From NCBI GenBank assembly GCA_963832445.1, contig CAWHUM010000009.1, positions 124,001 to 188,000 on the forward strand: a stretch of DNA of 64,000 nt. The letters run 5' to 3'. The notes beneath the pieces were generated by a model. It was not told where the DNA came from. It saw nothing but the letters and a program-made list of their open reading frames with translations, and searched no databases. Position 1 is the first letter of the stretch; each line of letters begins with the position of its first letter. The stretch is from AWTP1-13 sp963832445. GTDB taxonomy: Bacteria; Pseudomonadota; Alphaproteobacteria; Rhizobiales; Hyphomicrobiaceae. The translations under genes and the position numbers were made by a program. Positions 54,350-62,144 of the stretch are shown one piece after another.

Positions 54350-54367
54350 GGCCACCGCTGCCACGCT
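54350..54367. repeat. 18-bp direct repeat, second copy (first at 53,074-53,091)
   Basis: GGCCACCGCTGCCACGCT occurs at 53,074-53,091, just after the MarR gene, and again here, 1.28 kb away in the same orientation. Similar downstream text (CCC...AAAGA.GATGG) follows both, which suggests two diverged copies of a longer unit. Confidence 0.6.
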
Positions 54368-54399
54368 GCCCAATGGGTTCCAAAAAAGATGGCTTCTGA

Positions 54400-54654
54400 T
54401 CAGGCCAGCTGCAGTGCGAGCGTAAGCGCGGCAGCCCCCAAAGCTGCAGGATTTCTTTCCCCAGCTGCAGCGAGATCGAGAAGCGCATTGGCAATCGTGA
54501 CCGGCATGTGAGCCCGCGCAGGGTGCCCGGCGAAGCGCTGCTCCACCAAGCTCCACACATCATCAAGAACAACTTGCAGCATCACGACGGTGTTGGCGTG
54601 GAGCGGAGCGCGGTGGATCACCTGCTTGGCCACATCCATGTTTCTTCCCCACAC
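54400..54654 (-). CDS. Small hypothetical protein, helical
   Basis: This 84-residue frame encodes LQVVLDDVWSLVEQRFAGHP and MPVTIANALLDLAAAGERNP, an all-helical composition seen in small conserved rhizobial proteins. MWGRNMDV offers two starts (54,654 or 54,639); a GTGTGGGGAAG lies before the second. It has no domain name and no obvious partner. Confidence 0.55.
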   Translation of the reverse strand: MWGRNMDVAKQVIHRAPLHANTVVMLQVVLDDVWSLVEQRFAGHPARAHMPVTIANALLDLAAAGERNPAALGAAALTLALQLA

Positions 54655-54947
54655 GCACCGGAGCGTCTTAAGTCGCGCACTTCCCTGCGCATTCGAGGGG
54701 GCGGCTGCGTCATGGTCAGCATAGCCCTCCCATGCTGCTGGCGCCAGTCCACGCCACCGCGTCCCAAATCCAGTGGGGGCTGGTGAGGCGCCTCGGCCCT
54801 ATACAGCGCGGGGACTGAGGCGCCCTTGTTCGGTTGTCACGGGCTCCTATGGGAGGCTTGGCTCCATGCATGGCGGCACGCGATTGACGTGGACTGATGA
54901 AACTGCTTTGGTGAGGGCATTGCTAGCGCAATGTGTGGGGTATGCGC

Positions 54948-55040
54948 ATGATTGGACCATCAAGTAGTATTTGGACGTTGGCGCTTTTCGCAGCCGGTGT
55001 GTTCGCGCTTCTGATTGGTGCGGCGCTGTTGCCAGTCTAG
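54948..55040 (+). CDS. Possible 30-residue membrane peptide
   Basis: A 31-codon frame encodes MIGPSSSIWTLALFAAGVFA followed by LLIGAALLPV, a short polar head and one helix. The ribosome-binding site is poor. It is listed because several other microproteins lie close by. Confidence 0.3.
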   Translation: MIGPSSSIWTLALFAAGVFALLIGAALLPV

Positions 55041-55179
55041 CCGCTGCACAAGACCCGGAAATTTGTAGGGGATGGAAGCACGTGGGCCCATGGCCCTGTG
55101 ATGTTGCTCATAGCTGTTTTGCAATCGCCGTCAACAAGGGACGCCTGATCGACAACCAAGCGTCCCTGAGTTCAATCCC

Positions 55180-55266
55180 TTACCACCACTTCGGTGCGTA
55201 CCACCCGTAAGCGGCCCCCGCAATGACGACCAACACTACAACAGCGATTATCAGGTTTCTGGTCAT
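55180..55266 (-). CDS. 28-residue single-pass membrane protein
   Basis: A 29-codon gene encodes MTRNLIIAVVVLVVIAGAAY followed by GWYAPKWW. A positive N-terminus, a Val/Ile/Ala helix and an aromatic-basic tail are typical of bacterial small membrane proteins. TAGGGGAGTATC gives a good ribosome-binding site at correct spacing. It is too short for routine gene callers. The function is unknown. Confidence 0.6.
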   Translation of the reverse strand: MTRNLIIAVVVLVVIAGAAYGWYAPKWW

Positions 55267-55343
55267 GATACTCCCCTAGCTTGCTCCGCGCTGAGCAAAA
55301 TACCATTGCGGAGCGGCGGTGTCGCGCCTTTAGCGCCGTCTGG

Positions 55344-55419
55344 GGCGTTCCAGAGTTTCCCGGAACGCCGCCTATGGGCGTCTCGCTCCGCTGCTCTCTG
55401 CGATCTCGGCGAGACGCCC
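55344..55419. repeat. Two adjacent palindromes including GGGCGTCTCGC arms, copy d
   Basis: GGCGTTCC/GGAACGCC (55,344-55,351 and 55,362-55,369) is followed by GGGCGTCTCGC/GCGAGACGCCC (55,376-55,386 and 55,409-55,419). The latter has exactly the same 11-base arms as copy a. It lies 19 bp beyond the stop of the minus-strand peptide gene and lacks a T-tract. Confidence 0.7.
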
Positions 55420-55437
55420 TTCCCCTTACAGGATTGT

Positions 55438-55560
55438 TCAGTTCATGTTGCGGTCGTGCTCGACCCAGTACTCGGTGGAGCCGAACGTGGCGGCCTGGGC
55501 TGAGCCCACTGCGCCGGCCAGGACCGACAGCACGACAAGCGCGGAAAGCAACTGCTTCAT
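55438..55560 (-). CDS. Small secreted peptide (40 residues), paralog of 39,352-39,474
   Basis: The gene encodes the signal peptide MKQLLSALVVLSVLAGAVGS, then AQAA, then TFGSTEYWVEHDRNMN. It is the same length as the peptide at 39,352 and conserves the FGSxEYWxEHxRxMN core while the DNA has diverged. ACAGGAGGAATACC is a strong ribosome-binding site. The two genes lie inside opposite ends of the segment bounded by the IS copies and point towards the middle. Confidence 0.8.
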   Translation of the reverse strand: MKQLLSALVVLSVLAGAVGSAQAATFGSTEYWVEHDRNMN

Positions 55561-55798
55561 GGTATTCCTCCTGTTCAAGACCGCGACACCGACAAACACG
55601 CGTCGGTCGCACTGCAGGAGATCGCATGGCACGCCACGGTCAGCTATGCTCTTCGGCACAGCGATCACCCCATCGACAGCAGGCGCCGGTGGCCGATGCC
55701 GTCACGATGATGGAGGATGAGCACCGGGCGCAATCGGGGAAACGAAGGTGGCGCGTCAGGGTTAGCCCGGATTTTGTGCGCGTCGCCGAGCAATCAAA

Positions 55799-56380
55799 GT
55801 GCTGCGGCCTCACGCATGGCTGATGCTTGGCCACTGTGCGGGCCTGCGCAACACGCAGAAGCTCGGCGACTACGTGCTTGCGCATGGTTACGTTCGCGAG
55901 GACCACGTACTCGACGATGAGTTGCCGCGATGGGTGCCGATCCCGGCGCTTGCCGAGATGCAGGTGGCGCTCGAGCAGTCGGTTGGCGAGGTGACGGGGC
56001 TCACCGGCTTCGATCTGAAGCGAGTCATGCGAACCGGAACGGTGGCCAGTGTCGACAACCGCAATTGGGAGCTCGGCGAGCACCTGTCCATTATCCGGCG
56101 ACTGTCGCAGTCGCGCGCGATCGCGCTGGACATGGAATCAGCCGCCATAGCGGCGAACGGCTTCCGCTTTCGGGTACCCTACGGCACGCTGCTGTGCATC
56201 TCAGACAAGCCACTGCACGGCGAAATCAAGCTTGCTGGAATGGCCGACGAATTCTACCGCCAGCGCGTGGGTCAGCACCTCCAGATTGGCCTGAAGGCAC
56301 TCGAACATCTCAAGGCACAGGAGCGGGAACGGTTGCACTCGCGCAAGCTCAGGAGCTTCACAGAGGTCGCTTTCCAGTGA
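55799..56380 (+). pseudogene. AMP nucleosidase, C-terminal fragment
   Basis: The frame begins LRPHAWLMLGHCAGLRNTQKLGDYV and continues VLDDELPRWVPIPALAEMQVAL, ALDMESAAIAANGFRFRVPYGTLLCISDKPLHGE and a complete C-terminus. This is the nucleoside-phosphorylase-like catalytic half of Amn (about 480 residues in intact enzymes). The N-terminal 290 residues are missing, with the break near 55,795. The remaining part is in frame and lies 224 bp from IS copy 2, so rearrangement is the likely cause. Confidence 0.8.
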
Positions 56381-56604
56381 ACCCGACAATTGCGCGCCGT
56401 CGATTGCGCATGCCGGCATCGCCGGATTTGCTCGAGGGCCTCTGATCCGTCAGCCGAGGGCCCACTTGCACCTCGCACCCTGCAATCGTCAATTTCTGCG
56501 GATCACGGCAGGTTGGCACATCGCATCGGCCGACAGACGGAACCACGGCGGTCATTGCAGGAACGAGCGAAACTGGCAATGGTCCCAGAGGGCCGGCGAT
56601 CTAG

Positions 56605-58247
56605 CCCGGCTTTCTCACAGCGTTGGGGGGCTGAGCTTCTGGCAGGGTGGCGGGTCGAGCATCTTTCGCCAGGCGTGCGTGGTGGCGGCCGCGATAGCGG
56701 GTTGGGCAGGCTCGGGAGTTTTCCTGTTCTGTTGCTGGACGGACGGATCGGGAGGCCTCAGGCCGCGGCTTGTCGCAGCCTGGTGCTGGCGGCGGCGAAG
56801 ATGTCTCGGAACGGGCAGGCCGAGGCGAAGGCGAACTTGACCCGGCGCACGCTCACCGTCACCTGCGCGCCGATCTTGAGCAGCTTCAGACGGATTGAGC
56901 CGCAGGTCGCTTTCGCCAACTCGGTTCCGGCCAGCGCGATGCGGCGCAGCGCGCACATGAGGACATATGCAAGAGAGGCGAACCACAGGCGCAGCTGGTT
57001 GGCGCGCATGGTGGTCGCCGGCGTGCGATCGGCATAGAGATCGAGCTGGCACTCCTTGATGCGGTTCTCCATGTCGCCGCGGGCGCAATAGATATCCTCG
57101 TAGAGGAACGCTGCGGACCCTAGCGTCGCGTCGAGCGAGGTGACGATGAAGCGTGGGTTGGCCTCGCCCTTGGTCCACTCGGCCTTGCCGATCACACGGC
57201 GCTTGCGGCTCCAGCTCTTGAGCGTGCGCCACTGGAAGTCCCGATAGCGGCGTGCCGGCCCTCCGGTCACGGTCGCATCCCGCTCGGCGGCTGCCAGTTG
57301 GCGCTTGATCCTGGCAACCAGGCGGTCGTTGCGTGCCAGCCCGAACACGTAATCGACGCCATTGTCCTCGCACCAGGCCATCAGCCCCTCGCGGGCAAAG
57401 CCCGAGTTGGCACGCAGCCAGATCTCCACGTTGGGCCAGCGCTCGCGAATCTGGCCAACGATGCGCGCCGTCTCTTCCATCGCCCCGGCCGAGGCGTCGA
57501 TGTTGGAGCGCCGCAGCTTGGCTGCCAGCAGGTGCCGGCCGCAGAAGACATAGAGAGGCAGATAGCAGTAGCAGTCGTAGTAGCCGTGGAAGAACCGACC
57601 CTCCTGGTGGCCATGCAGGGGATCGTCGGTGGCATCCAGGTCGAGGATGAGGCGCGCCGGTGGCGTGGCATGCGCCTCCAGGAACAGCGTCACGAACAGG
57701 CGCTCGATGGCGCCCACGTCGTGGCTGATCTTGTGATAGCGGCCGGCGGCGAAGGCGGGCCCTTCCTCCGGCGCATGCTCCAGTCGGTTGAGCGTCGACT
57801 TGCCCGCCACCGGCGCGCACCGCTTGCGCCGCGCCTCGAGCTTGCCGGCCAGCAAGGCAAATACTGGATCGTGGCGCAGCCGATCGTGGTCGCAGACGTC
57901 CTCGTAGCCCAGCGCCAGGGCGAACACGCGTTGGCCGACCATCGTCGCAACCGTGTGCTCGATCTGACAGCCGTCACGGCCGTCCCGGAAGCAGGAGGCG
58001 AAGCGCTCGATGAGACGGATCGCCTTGTCGGTCGCCCCCAGCAGCAGTGCGCCCGCATCCGACGTGATCAAGCCGCCGTCGAACGCACCCACAACCCGAC
58101 GCCCCGCAACGGTTCCGAAGTCGAACGAATCCTGGCTACACTCTGTCGGCATCGGGGAGCTCCTCTGCTTCGAGCGAAGTCTTTCTCGCAGAAGAACTTT
58201 GACTGATTTAGAGCCCCGATGCTCCTATCTCGCGTGAGAAAGCCGGG
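56605..58247 (-). mobile_element. IS1380-family insertion sequence, copy 2
   Basis: This copy has the same 1,643-bp length and terminal repeats (CCCGGCTTTCTCAC) as copy 1, but opposite orientation. CTAG flanks both sides (56,601-56,604 and 58,248-58,251) and outer flanks differ from copy 1, supporting a CTAG target duplication. One base differs from copy 1 (the T at 58,207, on the opposite strand). The two copies bound 17.7 kb (38,931-56,604) and could mediate inversion of that segment. Confidence 0.92.
56758..58152 (-). CDS. IS1380-family transposase (copy 2)
   Basis: This is the 464-residue transposase of the second copy, identical in protein to that at 37,383-38,777, with the same DDE and YCARGDMENRIKE motifs and no damage. 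Near-identity with copy 1 while neighbouring single-copy genes are frameshifted shows that either this element is recent or the assembly collapsed reads from both copies. Confidence 0.95.
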   Translation of the reverse strand: MPTECSQDSFDFGTVAGRRVVGAFDGGLITSDAGALLLGATDKAIRLIERFASCFRDGRDGCQIEHTVATMVGQRVFALALGYEDVCDHDRLRHDPVFALLAGKLEARRKRCAPVAGKSTLNRLEHAPEEGPAFAAGRYHKISHDVGAIERLFVTLFLEAHATPPARLILDLDATDDPLHGHQEGRFFHGYYDCYCYLPLYVFCGRHLLAAKLRRSNIDASAGAMEETARIVGQIRERWPNVEIWLRANSGFAREGLMAWCEDNGVDYVFGLARNDRLVARIKRQLAAAERDATVTGGPARRYRDFQWRTLKSWSRKRRVIGKAEWTKGEANPRFIVTSLDATLGSAAFLYEDIYCARGDMENRIKECQLDLYADRTPATTMRANQLRLWFASLAYVLMCALRRIALAGTELAKATCGSIRLKLLKIGAQVTVSVRRVKFAFASACPFRDIFAAASTRLRQAAA

Positions 58248-58303
58248 CTAGGACCTATGTGGCGAGGCCGCGGCGCGAATCTTGAGGAAGCAAGAAGCGG
58301 GAC

Positions 58304-58858
58304 TTGATGGCCACCAACAAGACAAGGACAACGCCGACATGGAGCGAGGTAAAGGCAAAGCTCGCTCTCTTCGATCGTGCGGGGTTGGTTGGGCTCCTCA
58401 GTGATCTCCACAACCTAAGCCGGGACAATCAGGCATTTCTTCATGCCCGACTAGGCCTCGGCCCGGACCCGCTCGCGCCGTACAAGGCGACCATTTCCCG
58501 ATGGATCTACCCGGACTTAATGCGGCGCCAGGCCATATCGGTAGCAAAAGCGAAGAAGGCCATCTCCGACTACAGGAAAGCCATCGGATTGCCAGCTGGC
58601 GTCGCTGAGCTTTCCGTCTTCTACTGCGAGAGGGCGGCACGGCTATTTTCAGAGTGTGGCATGGAAGACGAGGGGTACTTCACCGCCCTCGTGCGCATGT
58701 TTGATCAAGCGCTTGCTGTTGTCGCGAAGCTAAACCCTTCAGAGCGGAGGGCGCTCCTTCAACGGCTCGACGCCGTGCGCTCAGCTAGCGATGCAGTCGG
58801 TTGGGGCGTCAAGGACGCCATGGACGATCTGTGGGCGGAGCACGTGTGGGAGGATTGA
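58304..58858 (+). CDS. Hypothetical helical protein (184 residues)
   Basis: This soluble, helix-rich protein has WSEVKAKLALFDRAGLVGLL, DLHNLSRDNQAFLHARL and ISDYRKAIGLPAGVAELSVF. The N-terminal pattern resembles DUF6155-like proteins, found singly in mobile regions. The match is by eye and partial. It begins 53 bp after the CTAG of IS copy 2. The frame is complete, and either of two adjacent ATG codons may start it. Confidence 0.6.
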   Translation: MMATNKTRTTPTWSEVKAKLALFDRAGLVGLLSDLHNLSRDNQAFLHARLGLGPDPLAPYKATISRWIYPDLMRRQAISVAKAKKAISDYRKAIGLPAGVAELSVFYCERAARLFSECGMEDEGYFTALVRMFDQALAVVAKLNPSERRALLQRLDAVRSASDAVGWGVKDAMDDLWAEHVWED

Positions 58859-59403
58859 GGCTCGGAGTTTAGACAAATGCGGACATTCGCTGATCCGGCG
58901 TGCACAACGCCCTCCGCCGAACGTTGACTCTTCTCGGCCGAACTCCGGTCATTTTCGCTGCGCCGCGATAGGCCGGGTTTGACCCAAAACACCACACTCT
59001 CTCGCCCGGATGGCTGCAAAGAAAAGCAGACATCATAAACGGACGTCGTTGGCCGCAGCCTGAGACGGAGTAGCAGGCACGGCCAGGCGCATGACTTGCT
59101 GGCCGTGCCATGAGAGCCTGACGCCAAACCTGCGTGGCTCTCGTGTAAGCATTCCTCGCAGCAAACTGTTGAGGAGTGGCGAAGAAAGAGTTGAAACGCA
59201 GTAAAGATGCTTGATTGCCGCAGCGTCTCTGGACAGGTGAACATGCCGAACGAGCCGAAGGACGCCCCACGAGGCTTTCCAGCACGTCACCCCTGATCTC
59301 ATAGAAATCGTGGAGACTAAGGCTGTGAGGCGATGCGCGGATCGCGCTATGCGCTGGCGGGCACGCAAGGCCACGTCCACGCCAAGCCGGGAAAGGGGAC
59401 ATC
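58859..59403. other. Intergenic region, possible dispersed-repeat fragments
   Basis: About 545 bases without a supported gene. TTTGACCCAAAA near 58,978 and AAGCAGACAT near 59,024 resemble text of a dispersed intergenic repeat that I recall from Bradyrhizobium-like genomes. This is recognition from memory and weak. Confidence 0.3.
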
Positions 59404-59860
59404 ATGGAGTTGGGAATTGTTTCCGCACTGTCGCTGCTGCTCGTCGCCGCGACCGTCATCGTGCACTACGAGTTCCTGCGCGGTCTCTCGGGTCTGACCG
59501 AGCATCTGTGGGTTCCCCGGCGCGCGCAGATTTCTCGTCGTCATTGGGGGCGTTTTCTTTGCGCATCTCGCCGAGGTAACGCTTTACGCCATCGCATACT
59601 ACGCCGTGCAGACCTGGATGGGGCTCGGCCGGATCGACGGCGAGATCGAAGGCGGTGGGTTGGACTTCTTCTATTTCTCCATCACCACATACACCACCCT
59701 CGGGGTGGGGGACTTGCACCCGCGCGGTCCGCTACGGTTGATTGCAGGCGTCGAGTCCCTGAATGGCCTCGTGTTGATCGGCTGGTCGGCGTCGTTCACC
59801 TATCTCGAAATGGCGCGGTTCTGGGAGGATGGACCGCCGGGGTTACCGCGTCGCCGGTAG
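59404..59860 (+). pseudogene. Two-TM potassium-channel-like protein (Ion_trans_2), one frameshift
   Basis: The first part, MELGIVSALSLLLVAATVIV with HYEFLRGLSGL, slips frame near 59,522. The continuation FLVVIGGVFFAHLAEVTLYA leads into the pore: FYFSITTYTTLGVGDLHP. The selectivity filter reads TTLGVGD rather than the classic TVGYGD. A second helix follows (LIAGVESLNGLVLIGWSASF). The corrected length is about 150 residues. AAGGGGACATC precedes the ATG. Confidence 0.78.
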
Positions 59861-60433
59861 GGCGGCCTTACCCGTCGAAGGATCGTCGTCGCAGAGCCGC
59901 GACCACACTCGTCCTGGCACAAATTCTCCGGACGGCGTGCAGACGAACCGACACACAGATCGCATTCGTGGGGCTCTTTCGACAGAGGTGCGGCGGGATT
60001 GATTGTGTGCACGCACGTTGCTGCATATGCTCGCTGTAGAAAGTGGTACTTCTCTGCCGTGAGCTGTTCGGCAGAGCCTATACAGAAGCAGACATTTGTG
60101 AAACCTAGATTGCCCACTAAGTCCGTTCAGTCGACGAGGTCCGCTTCTGAGGGAGCTACGGACTCGAAAAATCCCGCGGTTATTTCGTCCGATCGACCCG
60201 ACCATACCAATGGAGACATTTGCCGAGTGCCCAACCGAGACGACTGTCCACTGGATCGATAATGCCCGTTCCTAGGGGCAACTCCGGCGGTGCTACCGAC
60301 CATCTCAATGGAGGCGGAAGGTGGTAGGGAGGTTGTCCATGCATAGGATGCCTGCGACGAAGCGCGCGGGGATAAGCCGACGCAAACCTCGATTGGTTCT
60401 TCCTAGCGAGACTGGTCCGATAAATATCGCAGC
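59861..60433. other. Intergenic, no gene recognised
   Basis: About 570 bases. Short frames on both strands show no motifs. The lower GC between 60,030 and 60,190 suggests noncoding DNA and perhaps the promoter of the following gene. Confidence 0.4.
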
Positions 60434-61216
60434 ATGTCAGCTGGCACGATCGAAGATGCAGGTGATGCCTTGCCTTTGCGTGGGGCTGACCGTCCAGTGG
60501 GCACCACACTGGAAATCGCAGCCGGCGGGAAGGCCCAACCAAAAGCCAGGACGAAACGGCCACGGCCGACCTTCGACGATGGCTCGGTCACACGCGTCTT
60601 CAAGTTCCCATCGAAGGCTTATCCCAGGAGCTCGTACTATGTGACGAGCACCGAGATAATCATCCGAATCAAAAAAGCACGGAAAAAGTGGAAGCTGGTC
60701 ATCCCAAAGAAGCGCGTCGCTGCGTACCGGACGAACCGATGGTTCGCCAAGCCGCGCTGGGTCGAGATCGAACTAACCTACACACAAGCGTCAAAGCTCG
60801 GTCTTGTCGAACCACGAACGCCCTCAACGGAAGTCACAAGCGGCATATCTGCGGAGCAGCAGGTGGCCAGACATCCCATTGTCGACAGCGACCACACCCT
60901 CCCGGGTGGTTCAGCGTCAGAACCCGAACCGGATAGCACTTCGACTTGGCAGAGACTTTCCGAACTCGATCCGAACGTTGAGCAACCGGGACGGCTGCTC
61001 AACACGGACGATGTTGATTTCGTATCGGATGACGATCATCCGAAGACGGCACTGTCTTGCCGAAATGGCTTCCTCACGACGGCTCTCGAGTGCCTTTACT
61101 GCAGACGTTGTCCATGGCCGACGCCGACGTTGCAGCAGGCAGTCAAGGTCCGCCGTGGCGGCGGCTCGCCCACCGCACCGACAGGGCGGCACCCAGGGCC
61201 AGCGCATTCCTGCTGA
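60434..61216 (+). CDS. Hypothetical protein with a basic N-terminal domain, possibly one gene with the OmpA frame
   Basis: Residues 40-135 are basic and beta-rich (GSVTRVFKFPSKAYPRSSYY, RIKKARKKWKLVIPKKRVAAY). An acidic Ser/Thr/Pro linker follows (about 140-205). After LSCRNGFLTTALECL the frame becomes Cys/Pro/Arg-rich and looks noncoding, and it overlaps the OmpA gene by 103 bases in another frame. A frameshift near 61,090 would join this part to the OmpA protein as a cytoplasmic N-terminal domain. No family is recognised. Confidence 0.5.
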   Translation: MSAGTIEDAGDALPLRGADRPVGTTLEIAAGGKAQPKARTKRPRPTFDDGSVTRVFKFPSKAYPRSSYYVTSTEIIIRIKKARKKWKLVIPKKRVAAYRTNRWFAKPRWVEIELTYTQASKLGLVEPRTPSTEVTSGISAEQQVARHPIVDSDHTLPGGSASEPEPDSTSTWQRLSELDPNVEQPGRLLNTDDVDFVSDDDHPKTALSCRNGFLTTALECLYCRRCPWPTPTLQQAVKVRRGGGSPTAPTGRHPGPAHSC

Positions 61217-62013
61217 TCGCGTCATCGGCCTTGGGGTTGTTAAGTGTCGCTGCCGCTTGGATCACGCTGAGCGGTTCTTCAACCACGCCGATGACGGTCG
61301 ACCTTGCGTGTACGCGCTCTGAGCAATCGTCCCCCTGCCCGCAGACGATCGTGACTGGTGCCATTGGCAAAGTGGACCAGCCGCAATCGCCGGAACCCGG
61401 ACCCTCTGCGGCTCTTGCAACGCACGCTTCGTCCGAACCCATTTCCGCGATCGAGCAGTTGCAGCTCAGCGCACCGCAGATTCCCAAAACCGCGACCACC
61501 CCGACCGAACGCGAGGATGACTCAGCGAAGATTGGAGATCGCGTGGATAACGGGAAAGAACGCACAGGAACGGCAGAAGGCGACCCATTGCCCGCTGCGA
61601 CGACCCCGAAGACCTCGCCGCTGCTGCAAAACGTGTCTGCCGACTCCCACGATTGCCGCGAGTTACGCGCTGCCAGTCAATCGATCAATATTCCGTTCGA
61701 TTATGCCAGCTCGAGGCTGAATCAAGCGATTCTCCCGGCGCTCGAGTCCTTTGCAGCGAGGCTGCGGTCTTGCCCGTCGACCAAGGTGATTATCGAAGGC
61801 CACACCGATTCCGACGGGCGTGCAGCTTGGAACCAGTCGCTATCGGTTCATCGGGCCAAAGCGGTGTTAAAGCATCTTGTCCATGCCGGCGTGCAGCCAA
61901 GTCAGTTGTCGGCGATTGGATTTGGGCAATCCCGCCCTTACGCACCCAACGTGTCGACCAGGAACAAGCGCAGCAACCGACGAGTTGCGTTGGTTGTCGA
62001 TGTCCGTCGCTGA
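61114..62013 (+). CDS. OmpA-domain protein with N-terminal TM helix
   Basis: A basic head (WRRLAHRTDRAAPRA) precedes one TM helix (SAFLLIASSALGLLSVAAAW), a Pro/Ser/Thr-rich linker (about 50-180) and a C-terminal OmpA peptidoglycan-binding domain: FDYASSRLNQAILPALESFA, VIIEGHTDSDGR and NRRVALVV. The inner-membrane anchor plus OmpA resembles MotB or type VI TssL-like architecture. No partners are adjacent. The start MADADV at 61,114 is the first ATG after the end of homology, and a fused longer form is possible. Confidence 0.75.
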   Translation: MADADVAAGSQGPPWRRLAHRTDRAAPRASAFLLIASSALGLLSVAAAWITLSGSSTTPMTVDLACTRSEQSSPCPQTIVTGAIGKVDQPQSPEPGPSAALATHASSEPISAIEQLQLSAPQIPKTATTPTEREDDSAKIGDRVDNGKERTGTAEGDPLPAATTPKTSPLLQNVSADSHDCRELRAASQSINIPFDYASSRLNQAILPALESFAARLRSCPSTKVIIEGHTDSDGRAAWNQSLSVHRAKAVLKHLVHAGVQPSQLSAIGFGQSRPYAPNVSTRNKRSNRRVALVVDVRR

Positions 62014-62144
62014 ATTATGTCCGAACACCAGCGGCGCTGCTACTATACATAAGCCGACCTGGAGGAAGCCGGGTCCAAAGGCTTGTGTTGCCCGGGCGCT
62101 CATGTCAGCCATTGAGCGGCCATGCGGCCAACCAGCCAGGTCCG

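Larger units (their letters stand above)
53450..54399. other. Gene-poor region rich in hairpins
   Basis: About 950 bases have no supported gene. They contain the palindromes at 53,615-53,662 and 53,712-53,755, a GTGGCTC/GAGCCAC hairpin (54,284-54,308), and one half of a direct repeat at 54,350-54,367. Short frames here lack ribosome-binding sites and motifs. Confidence 0.5.

Noticed and set aside
54136..54399. 87-codon plus-strand frame with several Cys and Leu
   Set aside because: It has no ribosome-binding site or motif, overlaps the hairpin and direct repeat, and its composition matches unselected DNA.
38931..56604. Classic composite transposon made of the two IS1380-type copies
   Set aside because: Each copy has its own CTAG on both sides, and the enclosed segment contains ordinary chromosomal genes. 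Two independent insertions, possibly with later inversion, explain this better.
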